Source: Chloroflexota bacterium (GTDB taxonomy: Bacteria; Chloroflexota; Anaerolineae; Aggregatilineales; Phototrophicaceae). Taken from it: DNA of 64,000 nucleotides. A model generated the notes under the pieces. It was not told the DNA's origin, did not search any database, and worked only from the letters and a program-made list of their open reading frames with translations. Numbering within the stretch: position 1 is the first letter of the stretch; the number at the start of each line of letters is the position of its first letter. This document shows, one piece after another, positions 48,577 through 56,904 of the stretch. The stretch lies in NCBI GenBank assembly GCA_016223085.1, contig JACRPS010000005.1, positions 62,001 through 126,000 of the forward strand, given 5' to 3'. The translations under genes were made by a program, and so were the position numbers.

Positions 48577-49526
48577 AACGGCAGCGATAGCTGTTGTCGG
48601 GCTTGATCTTGTTTAACCGTCAGGCTCGCCAGCAGGGGGACCGCCGTAATACTCATTTCGTAAAACGTCTTATTCCGTTCAACGCCAACGCCACAGACTC
48701 CAACCGCTTCGGCTGCCGCAATCGTTGAACCCGACCCCATAAATGGATCGGCAACGATTCCCACACCCAGTGGCAGCGCCGCGTAAACGATCTGCCGCAA
48801 GAAGGATTGTGGTTTCAAACTGGGATGGTTAGCGATTTGGCGTTCTTTTTGTGGCGTGCGTTCGCTGGCAATAACATCGTTAAACGGTTTGCCATCCGGC
48901 AGTCGTCGTAAGCCGCCGGTTTGATACTCGCGCAGGCAGTCACTCAGTTTCATGCCAGCGGGCAGCGGCTTACGAAGCAATCCCCAGGGTTCGTAGCCTC
49001 CACGCGGCATCGAAGCTACGCCCGGAAATTCTTGTTCGGCATTTTTGGGCCGGTCACCACCACGCAAAGTTTGCACCAGCCGGATGATTTCACCGCGAAA
49101 TTCTAATCCGCCTTCAGCCAGCGCAGCAAACACGGTTTGCGACAGATAAGCGTTGCTGGCGATAAACACGTGCGCGCCAGGACGTAAGGCTTTCACAGTT
49201 AACTGTGCCCACTCAACGAAGAACTGTTTTAGAATCGAAAGTTCTTTTGAGGTAAGCGCGGTAAAACGGGGCAGCGGTGAACGTTGATGCCCATCGAACG
49301 AAGGCGGGATACGCCAGACGCCCCCACTGCCGTTTTTGCGCTTTTCAAGCTGGTCGAGTTGGTACTCTTTGACGCCATAGGGTGGGTCGGTCACAATGGC
49401 ATGGAGACTGTTTTCAGGGACACGGCGCAGCCACTCGAAGCAGTCCGCTTGCACGACGAACGAATCACCGATTCGTTCTGAGGGATAATCAAACGCAAGC
49501 TGATAGAGGGCTGAACTACCTGTCAT
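48573..49526 (-). CDS. Site-specific DNA methyltransferase (N6-A/N4-C)
   Basis: 317-aa amino-methyltransferase. Motif IV TDPPYGVKEY lies near the N-terminus (about residue 47), the variable target-recognition part follows, and motif I DPFMGSGSTIAAAEAVGVCGVGVE is near the C-terminus (about 270) after NHPSLKPQSFLR (motif X). This order is that of the beta class. It would protect the site cut by the PD-(D/E)XK protein encoded convergently. Start: ATG at 49526 (MTGSSALYQL). AT-rich like its partner. Confidence 0.9.
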   Translation of the reverse strand: MTGSSALYQLAFDYPSERIGDSFVVQADCFEWLRRVPENSLHAIVTDPPYGVKEYQLDQLEKRKNGSGGVWRIPPSFDGHQRSPLPRFTALTSKELSILKQFFVEWAQLTVKALRPGAHVFIASNAYLSQTVFAALAEGGLEFRGEIIRLVQTLRGGDRPKNAEQEFPGVASMPRGGYEPWGLLRKPLPAGMKLSDCLREYQTGGLRRLPDGKPFNDVIASERTPQKERQIANHPSLKPQSFLRQIVYAALPLGVGIVADPFMGSGSTIAAAEAVGVCGVGVERNKTFYEMSITAVPLLASLTVKQDQARQQLSLPF

Positions 49527-49577
49527 GCTAACGTGCCTTTTTGTCCGCTGCTAAAATCTATTTTACTGATGAGCGAA

Positions 49578-49614
49578 CAAAAAAGCGAAAGGCGCGAAGG
49601 ACACCCTCGCGCCT
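49578..49614 (-). terminator. Terminator of the minus-strand sugar ABC operon
   Basis: Stem AGGCGCGA / TCGCGCCT (8 bp) with a 9-nt loop, then on the minus strand TTCGCTTTTTTGTT. Lies 30 bp beyond the ATPase stop. Confidence 0.88.
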
Positions 49615-49643
49615 GCTAATTACAATCAGGTGGACGACAGTCG

Positions 49644-50408
49644 TCACGCCGTCGCCCGCGTGTCGTCCAGCGCGCCGACCATATAGCGCACGATTTCCTC
49701 GCTGTTGGTGTCGGCGGTACGTTTTTCCGTCACCTTACGGCCCCGGTGCATCACCACAATCCGGTCGGTCACGGCGAACACGTCCGGCAGCGTGTGGCTG
49801 ATGAGGATCACCGGCACGTTCTGCGCTTTCAGGCGGCGAATCAGCTCCAGCACCTTGCGCTGTTCGACCACGCCGAGGTTGTTGGTTGGCTCGTCCATGA
49901 TGATAAACCGGGCGTTCCAGTACATGGCGCGGGCAATCGCCACCGCCTGCCGCTGCCCGCCAGAGAGCTTGTCAATCTGCATGTGCAGGCTGGGGAAGCG
50001 GATTTCCAGGTCTTTCAGCAGTTTGTCGGACTCGCGCAGCATGGTGTCTTCGTCCAGCGTATGTACGACGCCACCCAGGTAAGCCTTTTTGATTTCGCGT
50101 CCCAGGAAGATATTGGCGGGTACGTTCAGGTTGCCGGCCAGCGCCAGGTCCTGATAGATGGTTTCAATGCCGGCTTTGCGCGCATCAATCGGGCGGGCGA
50201 AGTGGACGCGCTGCCCCTGGAAGTACACTTCGCCTTCTTCCGGCTGGTACACACCGGAGATACACTTGATGAGCGTGGACTTCCCGGCGGCATTGTCGCC
50301 AACAAGGCCGACCACTTCGCCGGGGTACACATCGAGGCTGACCTGATTCACGGCGGTCAGGCCGCCGAAGCGCTTGACGATGTTTCTGGCAGATAGAATC
50401 GGTTCCAC
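49644..50408 (-). CDS. CUT2 sugar ABC importer, single-domain ATPase
   Basis: 254-aa ATPase subunit. Walker A GDNAAGKST (about 38), signature LSGGQRQAVAIARAM, Walker B FIIMDEPTNNLG, H-loop ISHTLPDVFAVTDR. Most CUT2 systems (ribose, xylose, galactose) use a two-domain RbsA-type ATPase of about 500 aa; this one has a single domain, as in fructose FrcA. VHFARPIDARKAGIETIYQDLALAGNLNV is the CUT2-specific block. Start: GTG at 50408 with AGGAGG 6-7 nt upstream. Last gene of the substrate-binding protein-permease-ATPase operon. Confidence 0.92.
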   Translation of the reverse strand: MEPILSARNIVKRFGGLTAVNQVSLDVYPGEVVGLVGDNAAGKSTLIKCISGVYQPEEGEVYFQGQRVHFARPIDARKAGIETIYQDLALAGNLNVPANIFLGREIKKAYLGGVVHTLDEDTMLRESDKLLKDLEIRFPSLHMQIDKLSGGQRQAVAIARAMYWNARFIIMDEPTNNLGVVEQRKVLELIRRLKAQNVPVILISHTLPDVFAVTDRIVVMHRGRKVTEKRTADTNSEEIVRYMVGALDDTRATA

Positions 50409-50419
50409 GACGCGCCTCC

Positions 50420-51556
50420 TTAATGCGACTCGATACGCCCGATGATGAGGTCGCGCGCCTGGTCAATCAGCACGGCCAGGATGACGACGATGCCAACAAC
50501 CACAAACTGGTAAAACGGCAGCACGTTCAGCATGACGAGGCCGGTGGTCAGTACGGCGATAATCAGCGCGCCGATCACCGTTCCGGCGACACTGCCGTGC
50601 CCGCCGAACATGCTTACGCCGCCGATGATGACCGCCGCGATGGACGACAGCATCAGCGGGTCGCCGGCAATGGATGAGCCGCCGTTAAAGCGCGCCGTGT
50701 GCAGCACGCCGGCAAAGCCGACGGTGATGCCGGACAGCGTATACAGCATAATCACGTGGCGATCTACTGGCACGCCCGCCCGCAGCGCCGCCTCGCGGTT
50801 GCCGCCGATGGCGTAGGTGTGCCGCCCGAACTGCGTCTTGTGCAGGACAAACAGCAGCACGGCGGTGACGATGGCCGCCACCACCACCGGCCAGGGCAGG
50901 ATGCGGTCGAGCCGCTGCAAAACCTCGCCGGTTACATTCGGTCGGTTCAGGAAAAACAGGCCGCCCCCTTCGCCGCTAATCAGGTAGAACAGCGATTCAT
51001 TGCCAAACGCTCGCACCCCCGGCGGCTGGCCGATCACCACGTTGCCGCCGGACAGCAGCAGCGAAATGCCGCGCGCGATGAACGACATGCCCAGCGTGAC
51101 GATAAACGGCGGAATGCTCAGCTTGGCGATAATCAGGCCGTTGATAAAACCGGGAATGGCTGCTGACAGGATGCCGACGCCAAACCCTAACGGGATGGCG
51201 AGGGTTTCCGCCATCCCACGATTGTTGGTGAAATCGGCAATCACCAGCGCGGAAATAACCGACGCCAGGCCCATCACCCAGCCGACCGACAGATCAATGC
51301 CGCCGGCGATGATAACAAAGGTCTGCCCCAGCCCCATCAGCAGCACCGGCGTGATCGCCATCAGGATATTCTGGGAATTGCGGACGGTCAGGAAGTTCAC
51401 GTCGCCGCCGCTGGTCGAAAACACCGTGATGGTAAAAAAAAGGATGAGGCCAACGAGGAACACCCAGGCCCATAACCGGCTGACGGCGAGGATAACCTGC
51501 TTCTGGCGATTGCTCTTTTCGGCGGGCACAGCGAGGGGTTGGCTTTCGGCTGCCAT
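50420..51556 (-). CDS. CUT2 sugar ABC importer permease
   Basis: 378-aa permease of the RbsC/FrcC type with about 10 TM helices. Seen: GLGQTFVIIAGGIDLSVGWVMGLASV, the hallmark loop near TM3, PPFIVTLGMSFIARGISLLLSGG, HKTQFGRHTYAIGGNREAALRAGVPVDRH and AAVIIGGVSMFGGHGSVAGTVIGALI. The N-terminal 20 residues are cytoplasmic and charged. Start: ATG at 51556 with AAGGAG upstream. 11 nt separate it from the ATPase gene. Confidence 0.94.
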   Translation of the reverse strand: MAAESQPLAVPAEKSNRQKQVILAVSRLWAWVFLVGLILFFTITVFSTSGGDVNFLTVRNSQNILMAITPVLLMGLGQTFVIIAGGIDLSVGWVMGLASVISALVIADFTNNRGMAETLAIPLGFGVGILSAAIPGFINGLIIAKLSIPPFIVTLGMSFIARGISLLLSGGNVVIGQPPGVRAFGNESLFYLISGEGGGLFFLNRPNVTGEVLQRLDRILPWPVVVAAIVTAVLLFVLHKTQFGRHTYAIGGNREAALRAGVPVDRHVIMLYTLSGITVGFAGVLHTARFNGGSSIAGDPLMLSSIAAVIIGGVSMFGGHGSVAGTVIGALIIAVLTTGLVMLNVLPFYQFVVVGIVVILAVLIDQARDLIIGRIESH

Positions 51557-51599
51557 GAAAACTCCTTACAAACGGCGGGCAAGGAATGCCCTGTTTTAC

Positions 51600-51628
51600 G
51601 TAGGGGCGACCTATTAGGTCGCCCCTAC
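51600..51628. repeat. GTAGGG hairpin (core GACCTATTAGGTC)
   Basis: Perfect palindrome GTAGGGGCGACCTA / TAGGTCGCCCCTAC between the binding-protein and permease genes. In this operon it could act like the stem-loops that lower permease expression relative to the binding protein. Confidence 0.9.
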
Positions 51629-51657
51629 ACCATACCTGTTCAAGAACTGAAGTCTGG

Positions 51658-52647
51658 TTACTGGCCGGGGACCTGGTAGATGAACTTCGCCACTTCGGGG
51701 TCGTCCACGTTTTCGGCGTTGATGACCGCGTAGCCGGTGGTCACGTGCTTCGGGATGCTGGTCACGCCGCGCCAGTCGGCCATCGCAAAGGCGACCGCCA
51801 GATAGCCCATGTCGTGCGGCTTCTGGGCGATCACCAGTGTCACCACGCCATCGCGCAGATTCTGAATCGCGTCCGCAGTGGCGTCGAAGGCGATAACCTG
51901 CACCTTGCCTTCCAGCCCGGCGGCTTTCACCGCGTTACCCGCGCCATAGGCGCTGAACACGTTGACGCCGAAAATACCGGCCAGGTCAGGCACAGCCTGA
52001 AGTTTGGCCGCCGTCTGCTCAACCGAGGTGTTCGCATCGTCCAGGTTGTAGTCTTCGCCAACCAGTTCCATATCCGGGAACTCGGCGATGCCTTCCTTAA
52101 AGCCCTGGCCGCGCTGCTCCGTCGTGCTGACGCCGACGTTGGTGTTCTGGATGTAAACCTTACCCTTACCGCCCAGCACTTCCGCCAGCGCGCGCGCCGC
52201 AATCCGGCCACCCTCAATGTTATCCGAGCCGATGTAGCTGATCGGGAACGTCACTGGGCCGTTTACATAGTCGCCATCACCCAGGAAGGTGTCAACCGTG
52301 ATGATCTTCACGCCGGCGTCAAGCGCCGCCTGCAGCGGGGCAATCATCTGCTCCTTGTCAGTCGGGGCGGTGATGAGATAATCGAGGTCGCCGCGTGCGA
52401 TCATGGCTTCCAGAATCGGGGTTTGCACCGATGGCCCCCAGGTCTGCGGGTACTGCGTGACCACTTCCAGGCCGAAGTCCGCGACGGCTTCGTTAACGCC
52501 GATTTCCATGACCTGATAGAACGGGTCTACCACGCCCGGTAGGAAACCGATCTTGGGTTTGGCCGGGGCATCCTGGGCCACCGCAAACGGCACGATGGAC
52601 AGTAAAACGAGGCTTAATATCAGGAGGGTGACGAAACGTTTGGACAT
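51658..52647 (-). CDS. CUT2 sugar-binding lipoprotein-like periplasmic protein
   Basis: 329-aa substrate-binding protein (Peripla_BP_4 type): Sec signal peptide (FVTLLILSLVLLSIVPFAVA, cleavage before QDAPA), then KIGFLPGVVDPFYQVMEIGVNEAVADFGLEV, IARGDLDYLITAPTDKEQMIAPLQAALDAGVKIITVDTF and YIGSDNIEGGRIAARALAE. No lipobox Cys. First gene of the operon; start ATG at 52647 with AAGGAGATC 5 nt upstream. The aromatic and Asp residues (DPFYQVM, DTF) suggest a monosaccharide ligand, but identity is not readable. Confidence 0.92.
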   Translation of the reverse strand: MSKRFVTLLILSLVLLSIVPFAVAQDAPAKPKIGFLPGVVDPFYQVMEIGVNEAVADFGLEVVTQYPQTWGPSVQTPILEAMIARGDLDYLITAPTDKEQMIAPLQAALDAGVKIITVDTFLGDGDYVNGPVTFPISYIGSDNIEGGRIAARALAEVLGGKGKVYIQNTNVGVSTTEQRGQGFKEGIAEFPDMELVGEDYNLDDANTSVEQTAAKLQAVPDLAGIFGVNVFSAYGAGNAVKAAGLEGKVQVIAFDATADAIQNLRDGVVTLVIAQKPHDMGYLAVAFAMADWRGVTSIPKHVTTGYAVINAENVDDPEVAKFIYQVPGQ

Positions 52648-53136
52648 AGTGATCTCCTTGGCTGAAAAAATAACATTTCAGTTGAGCATGAAGGATGGCG
52701 CTGTAACGCTCCTCTTACTCGCTGGCTCTGGCCGACTCGTGCCGTTTCAGGCCCAGCATGGGGCGCGGTGGGCGGGACGACTCGGTTGGTTGGGAAGGGG
52801 GCGCGGCAGGTGGTTGAGGCGTGCTGGCTGCGGCGCGGCGATCAACCGTGCGCGGCGGGGTACACTGACCCCGTACTTGCAGGAAGTGGGGTTCGGTAGC
52901 GAACATAAAAAACCTTTTCCGGCAAATAACCTTCTTTGGTATCCAGTGTATCCCCTTTCAACGAATTGTCAAATAGCGCCACCGTCTGGCAGCAGGGACC
53001 TGGCGCCGCCATATCCCTGCCGAAATATCCTCAAAACACCGGTCTCGCCAGCCAGCAGCTTCTCAGGCAGGCTGTGCTATAATCAGGCACGTTACGTGCT
53101 TCATTACGATTGGGAATCAATACACAGGAGGAAGCG
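52648..53136. other. Divergent intergenic region, 489 bp
   Basis: Between the sugar-binding protein gene (minus) and a secreted propeller-like gene (plus). GC-rich in the middle, AT-rich near 52650-52690 and 52905-52960. Contains the plus-strand promoter noted separately. No repeat of the hairpin or heptamer families and no convincing small gene were seen. Confidence 0.6.
53075..53083 (+). promoter_or_regulatory. Extended -10 promoter
   Basis: TGCTATAAT (TGn plus perfect TATAAT at 53078-53083), start about 53090, 47 nt before the ATG. No good -35 at 17 bp. Confidence 0.65.
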
Positions 53137-54354
53137 ATGCGGCGTCTGGCGTTGGTAATCGGACTGGTACTGCTGGCGGTATTCCCGGCCTTCGGGCAGG
53201 CAGCGGCGTGGTCGGTCTATCTCTACAATGGGATGACGAAGGAGCTGCTGCGGGTGAACGAGGACGGCTCGACCGAGTCATTTAACCTGGGACTGGCCGA
53301 AAACGAGTATATCGGCAGCTTCGACATGGCTTTCAGCAGCGACGGGGGCCGGGTCGCTTTCTGCATTCCGGTGTTTGACGGCCAAAGTAACCAGGGCCGC
53401 GCCACGCTGGTCGTGCGTGACATTACCGCCGAAACCGACATCGTGCGGCAGGACCTGGGAGAAGCCATCGGCTGCCGTGTAGGGCGTGAAGGTTATAACG
53501 ACGATGCGTCGCGGCTGGCCGTCAGCCTCGCCAACCCCTTCCCGCCGGATACCGGCAAGCCGCTCTGGCGTATCCTGCTGCTCGACGCAGCCACCGGCAC
53601 AACCGTTGACGAACTGAACCCGACCTATCCGGCGCTGGCGGAATACCCGCTGCTGACACAAGGCCCGGTGCTGCCGTTTGTGCAGCGGTTCACTGCCGAC
53701 GACCTGATTTTTGCCGAAGTACCCTATGGCATTGGCGGCGGGGCGGAGTGGCAGGCGTACCGCTGGTCGTTTGACAGCGGCGCGGTGGAACCGGTCGAAG
53801 GTTGGGGCAATATCGGCCTGGCCTGGCTGCCGACAACCGGGGAAATCGCCTATGTGGCGGCGGACGATGCGCTGCCGGCGGCGCAGCCGGTTGGCCCGTT
53901 CCCGCCGTTTAACGTCGTGCGCCTGCATGATGCGGATGGCGGCCCACGCACCATTTACCATAATGGCGACGAGTCGCCTGCCGGAACCGTGTTTATCAAC
54001 GATGGGCGGGAACTGGCGATCCTGCTCATGGAAGGGTACGACGCGGCCCAGCCCGATCAGGCCACGCTGCAACGGTGGGTGGCGCTCAACCGGGATGGCA
54101 GCCGCCGCGATCTGACAGAGAACTCCATTTACGTGCAACTGATGGGCGCGCCGGGCGGCTACGTGACGCTGACACAGCAGCTCAACGACCAGACGATGGG
54201 CACGCAGCAGTTCACATTGGGGTATGGCGCGGAGGGCAACACGCGCGAGTTATGGACTTCGCCGCAGGGCACGGACCAGTCGTGGGAACTGGCGTGGGTG
54301 ACGCCGGGAACACCTGCCGCCGATTTGCCGCCGTTCCCCTCTGCCGGGCAGTAG
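53137..54354 (+). CDS. Secreted protein with WD40-like (PD40) repeats
   Basis: 405-aa exported protein: signal peptide RRLALVIGLVLLAVFPAFGQA, then repeated strands with the TolB/PD40-like pattern: MAFSSDGGRVAFCIPV, YNDDASRLAVSLAN, AWLPTTGEIAYVAADD, VFINDGRELAILLM. It probably folds as a beta-propeller on the cell surface. Start: ATG at 53137 with AGGAGG 6 nt upstream; the ATG at 53110 lies before the ribosome binding site. Function not known. Not related in sequence to the Vgb-like propeller at 10.8 kb as far as can be seen. Confidence 0.78.
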   Translation: MRRLALVIGLVLLAVFPAFGQAAAWSVYLYNGMTKELLRVNEDGSTESFNLGLAENEYIGSFDMAFSSDGGRVAFCIPVFDGQSNQGRATLVVRDITAETDIVRQDLGEAIGCRVGREGYNDDASRLAVSLANPFPPDTGKPLWRILLLDAATGTTVDELNPTYPALAEYPLLTQGPVLPFVQRFTADDLIFAEVPYGIGGGAEWQAYRWSFDSGAVEPVEGWGNIGLAWLPTTGEIAYVAADDALPAAQPVGPFPPFNVVRLHDADGGPRTIYHNGDESPAGTVFINDGRELAILLMEGYDAAQPDQATLQRWVALNRDGSRRDLTENSIYVQLMGAPGGYVTLTQQLNDQTMGTQQFTLGYGAEGNTRELWTSPQGTDQSWELAWVTPGTPAADLPPFPSAGQ

Positions 54355-54382
54355 GAATAGCTGCCGATTCAGCCGGTTTTCG

Positions 54383-54411
54383 GTCGGGATACGGTAGCGC
54401 CGTGTCCCGAC
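54383..54411. repeat. Hairpin (GTCGGG variant)
   Basis: GTCGGGATACGG / CCGTGTCCCGAC around TAGCG, one T-G pair. Outline like the GTAGGG family with changed ends; lies between convergent genes. Confidence 0.75.
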
Positions 54412-54418
54412 GTATCTT

Positions 54419-54739
54419 CTAGGACTCTGCGCCGAGGATGGCGGCCAGCAGATCATCCAGCGTCAGTTCATTCGCCAGCGTGTGCGCATCCACAATCACA
54501 CGCGGGCAGACTTCGGCTTCCAGATTGTTATACATCGCTTCGGCGCGCAGCCGGGTTTCCGGGCGCAGCGGGTACTGCGCTACAAACACCAGGATTTCGA
54601 CCGCGCGCTCCTTATCCTGCTTGCTGACCATCAGCTCGGCGATTTTCACCAGCGTGTCCATGACCATCAGCATGGCGTCGTTGCGCACGGCAATCCGCAG
54701 CGTTTTGTGGAAGCGTCCCATCAGATCATCGTCGTTCAT
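54419..54739 (-). CDS. Small helical protein, unknown
   Basis: 106-aa soluble protein: helix-rich, with TLVKIAELMVSKQDKERAVEILVFVAQYPLRPETRLRAEAMYNNLEAE, which looks like one or two TPR-like hairpins, and a C-terminal ELTLDDLLAAILGAES. No signal peptide or catalytic motif. Start: ATG at 54739 with GAGG 7 nt upstream. The TPR reading is inferred; the family is not recognised. Confidence 0.65.
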   Translation of the reverse strand: MNDDDLMGRFHKTLRIAVRNDAMLMVMDTLVKIAELMVSKQDKERAVEILVFVAQYPLRPETRLRAEAMYNNLEAEVCPRVIVDAHTLANELTLDDLLAAILGAES

Positions 54740-54908
54740 CGGCAGACCTCAACCTACGTTGGCTGTACCGTACAACTGTTTACCTTACAGCCACCTTAAC
54801 CGTTTGTACAAGTTTGTAAGCGAACACAACCCTAAACCCGGCAAACTGTCCGGTAGTGTACCCTGAAAAACGATTCTGCCAAATGGTGACGATAAGTGAG
54901 GCGGGGGC

Positions 54909-54928
54909 GGGGCAGCCAAAGCTGCCCC
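54909..54928. other. Stem-loop behind the pilin gene
   Basis: Perfect 8-bp stem GGGGCAGC / GCTGCCCC with loop CAAA, 13 bp beyond the pilin stop. No T-run, so perhaps an mRNA-stabilising 3' hairpin; pilin mRNAs are often abundant. Confidence 0.6.
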
Positions 54929-54941
54929 TGGGGATAAGTAC

Positions 54942-55091
54942 CTAGATGAGAGCCACGATGTTGGAATACATGTTTCCAACGGTGGGGCCGATGATGACCA
55001 CCAGCAGGATGACCACCAGAGCGACCAGCATGATAACCAACGCATACTCCAGCAGTCCCTGGCCCTCCTCTCGCAGATGGAAGAACCGCAT
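54942..55091 (-). CDS. Flp-type IVb pilin
   Basis: 49-aa prepilin. Sequence pattern: a charged leader RFFHLREEG, then QGLLEYALVIMLVALVVILLVVIIG, then a short C-terminal tail. G-QGLLEYAL is the Flp/TadA-system cleavage and assembly motif (processing after Gly by a TadV-like peptidase, Glu at +5). Flp pilins build Tad pili for surface adhesion. No tadA, tadB, tadC, cpaB or tadV genes are nearby, so the assembly machine must be elsewhere. A good promoter lies 47-75 bp upstream and a GGGGG ribosome binding box precedes the ATG. Confidence 0.85.
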   Translation of the reverse strand: MRFFHLREEGQGLLEYALVIMLVALVVILLVVIIGPTVGNMYSNIVALI

Positions 55092-55137
55092 AAAGGCCCC
55101 CTTGAATCATCAAGGACGGTAATAAATCCCTTCTAAC

Positions 55138-55166
55138 AACGTAGCACACAATTAATACAGCGTCAA
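55138..55166 (-). promoter_or_regulatory. Promoter of the Flp pilin gene
   Basis: Minus strand: -35 TTGACG (55161-55166), 17-bp spacer ending in TGC, -10 TACGTT (55138-55143). Leader of about 40 nt. Confidence 0.7.
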
Positions 55167-55201
55167 TGAAAACGTGTTCATTTTTCACAAAAATTACGTT
55201 T

Positions 55202-55651
55202 TTAAGTTTTGGCGGTGGGCAGGGCTTCGAGGTGGTCGGCCAGCCGCTGCAGCGCCGCCGCGACCGGCGTCGCCTGCATTTCCGGCAGCGCCTGCAGGCG
55301 GGAAATCCAGTAGCGGTCGTTGATATTACTGGCGTGGATGCCGAGCAGGTTGCTGGCTAGGCCGCTGCGCAGCAGCGACGGATACTCATCGCGGGCGTGG
55401 AACCGCACGGTAGACAGCACCGTTTCCACCGTCATCACCCGGCCATCCAGCCGCAGCGTCAGCGTTTGCCGGCGCGCCCGGTCAAGCTGTGCCTCGTCTG
55501 CCGCCGCGTACACGGCGTCCATCAGCGCGGCCAACTGGCGCACCCATTCCAGGAGGTGCGGGTGCTGGAGCGCGGGCGGTGTCTGGCCGCGCAGCGTCAG
55601 CCGCAGCGCGTGCCAGAAAGCAGTCCAGAAACGCAAGGCGTCACCCTCCAC
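55202..55651 (-). CDS. Conserved-looking protein of unknown function
   Basis: 149-aa soluble helical protein (RFWTAFWHALRLTLRGQTPPALQHPHLLEWVRQLAALMDAVY, LTLRLDGRVMTVETVLSTVRFHARDEYPSLLRSG, NINDRYWISRLQAL). No TM segment or signal peptide, no recognisable motif. It starts 12 nt after the stop of the CAP/LysM gene and shares its operon, so a role with that secreted protein or its envelope context is possible. Start: ATG at 55651. Confidence 0.65.
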   Translation of the reverse strand: MEGDALRFWTAFWHALRLTLRGQTPPALQHPHLLEWVRQLAALMDAVYAAADEAQLDRARRQTLTLRLDGRVMTVETVLSTVRFHARDEYPSLLRSGLASNLLGIHASNINDRYWISRLQALPEMQATPVAAALQRLADHLEALPTAKT

Positions 55652-55663
55652 AACTCATGACCG

Positions 55664-56749
55664 CTAGGAACGGCGGCGCACCCGGCGGATAAACTCGAAC
55701 CCGGCGACCACCAGCACACCCACCTGCACCACCAGCGCGATTGCCAGCCAGGGCGACTGGCGGCTGCTCGGCGTGACCACACCCGCCCCTTTGATGATCT
55801 CCGGCGCTGCCCGCGTGGCAACCAGCGCGACGGTCTGCGCTGTGGGCGATGGCGTGGTGGTTTCCACAGCGACTGGTAAGGCCAACGCCTCCGGCAGCTT
55901 GTCCAGGGTGGCGATGCCCGGCAGAGTCGGCGTCGGTGAGATGTCCGGGGTGGCCGTGCCGGTGGCAGCGGCGGCAACTTCCAGGAAAGCTGTCGCAGTG
56001 GCGGTCGCGGTTTCCGCCGGGGCAGTGGGCGTGTAGGTGCCATCTTTCGGCGGCACCAGGAAGATTGAACCGATCTCCAGATCGCGGATGTCGGCCTGTG
56101 TCAGGCCGTTCAGCGTCAGCATGGCCGGAACGTCATCCCAGGTATAGCCGTAAATCAGAGCGTTGTCGCCAATCGTGTCGCCGGGCTGCACCTCGTGCAT
56201 GATGTTGCCATGCGGGTCCAGGCCGGCCACGTAAGACGGCTGTCCCCCACCGGCGCTGCCACCCCCATTGCGGGTGTTCACCACCGGCGGCACGTACTCC
56301 GGCCCGCCGGGGTTGCCAAACACCAGCACGTAGGCCGCGCCCCAGGCGCTGCGGGCGATGCCAATGCCAACCTCTTTATAACGAACGTTGGTAAGGCCCA
56401 GGTAATGAATCCGCGAGTTAATCCAGAAGTTCCAGGCGGCATTCACGCTGGCGTTGCTGCCGCCGTAAATATTCTCGCTGACCTCGGTCGTGCCGTAACC
56501 GGCGTTCAGCGCCCGCTGGCGCGGCGTCGAGCCGTCCGGGCGGGTGTGGGACACCATGCCGGTGTCGGCCATCCACTGCGCCTGGCTTTGCGCCGCCGCC
56601 GCCAGCGCCCCGTTAAACGTGTAGCCCGGCAGCCCCAGTGACCCACGTAAGGCATTAATCCGCCCCAGCAGGTCGCCGGCTTCGTCCTGGGCGCGGGCGG
56701 GCAGTGCCGCCAGCAGCATTAAAATCAGGATGACGTAACGGTATCGCAT
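55664..56749 (-). CDS. Secreted CAP-domain protein with LysM and C-terminal anchor
   Basis: 361 aa. Order: Sec signal peptide (RYRYVILILMLLAALPARA), a bacterial CAP/SCP domain (about 25-150; HTRPDGSTPRQRALNAGYGTTEVSENIYGG, NFWINSRIHYLGLTNVRYKEVGIGIA), a LysM domain (about 185-240; HEVQPGDTIGDNALIYGYTWDDVPAMLTLNGL ... LEIGSIFLVP), a Thr/Ala/Pro-rich linker of about 80 residues, and a C-terminal TM helix with basic tail (LAIALVVQVGVLVVAGFEFIRRVRRRS). It probably sits on the outer face bound to peptidoglycan. Start: ATG at 56749; the promoter predicts a leaderless mRNA beginning at this ATG. An upstream in-frame ATG at 56815 is rejected. Confidence 0.88.
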   Translation of the reverse strand: MRYRYVILILMLLAALPARAQDEAGDLLGRINALRGSLGLPGYTFNGALAAAAQSQAQWMADTGMVSHTRPDGSTPRQRALNAGYGTTEVSENIYGGSNASVNAAWNFWINSRIHYLGLTNVRYKEVGIGIARSAWGAAYVLVFGNPGGPEYVPPVVNTRNGGGSAGGGQPSYVAGLDPHGNIMHEVQPGDTIGDNALIYGYTWDDVPAMLTLNGLTQADIRDLEIGSIFLVPPKDGTYTPTAPAETATATATAFLEVAAAATGTATPDISPTPTLPGIATLDKLPEALALPVAVETTTPSPTAQTVALVATRAAPEIIKGAGVVTPSSRQSPWLAIALVVQVGVLVVAGFEFIRRVRRRS

Positions 56750-56756
56750 TCGGCCA

Positions 56757-56785
56757 ATTGTAGCACACAGGCAAGCTGCCACCAA
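56757..56785 (-). promoter_or_regulatory. Promoter predicting a leaderless CAP-protein mRNA
   Basis: Minus strand: -35 TTGGTG (56780-56785), 17-bp spacer, -10 TACAAT (56757-56762), only 7 nt before the ATG. No Shine-Dalgarno. Confidence 0.65.
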
Positions 56786-56904
56786 TGAAAACATGCGCCG
56801 TGCGACTTTTGCCACAGTTAAGTGTTCTTTAAAGTACCTGTCATTCGTTTATGGTACATTCAAGAAGTGGTATTCAGAATTTTTTCCCGGCGGAGGCTGC
56901 TGGC

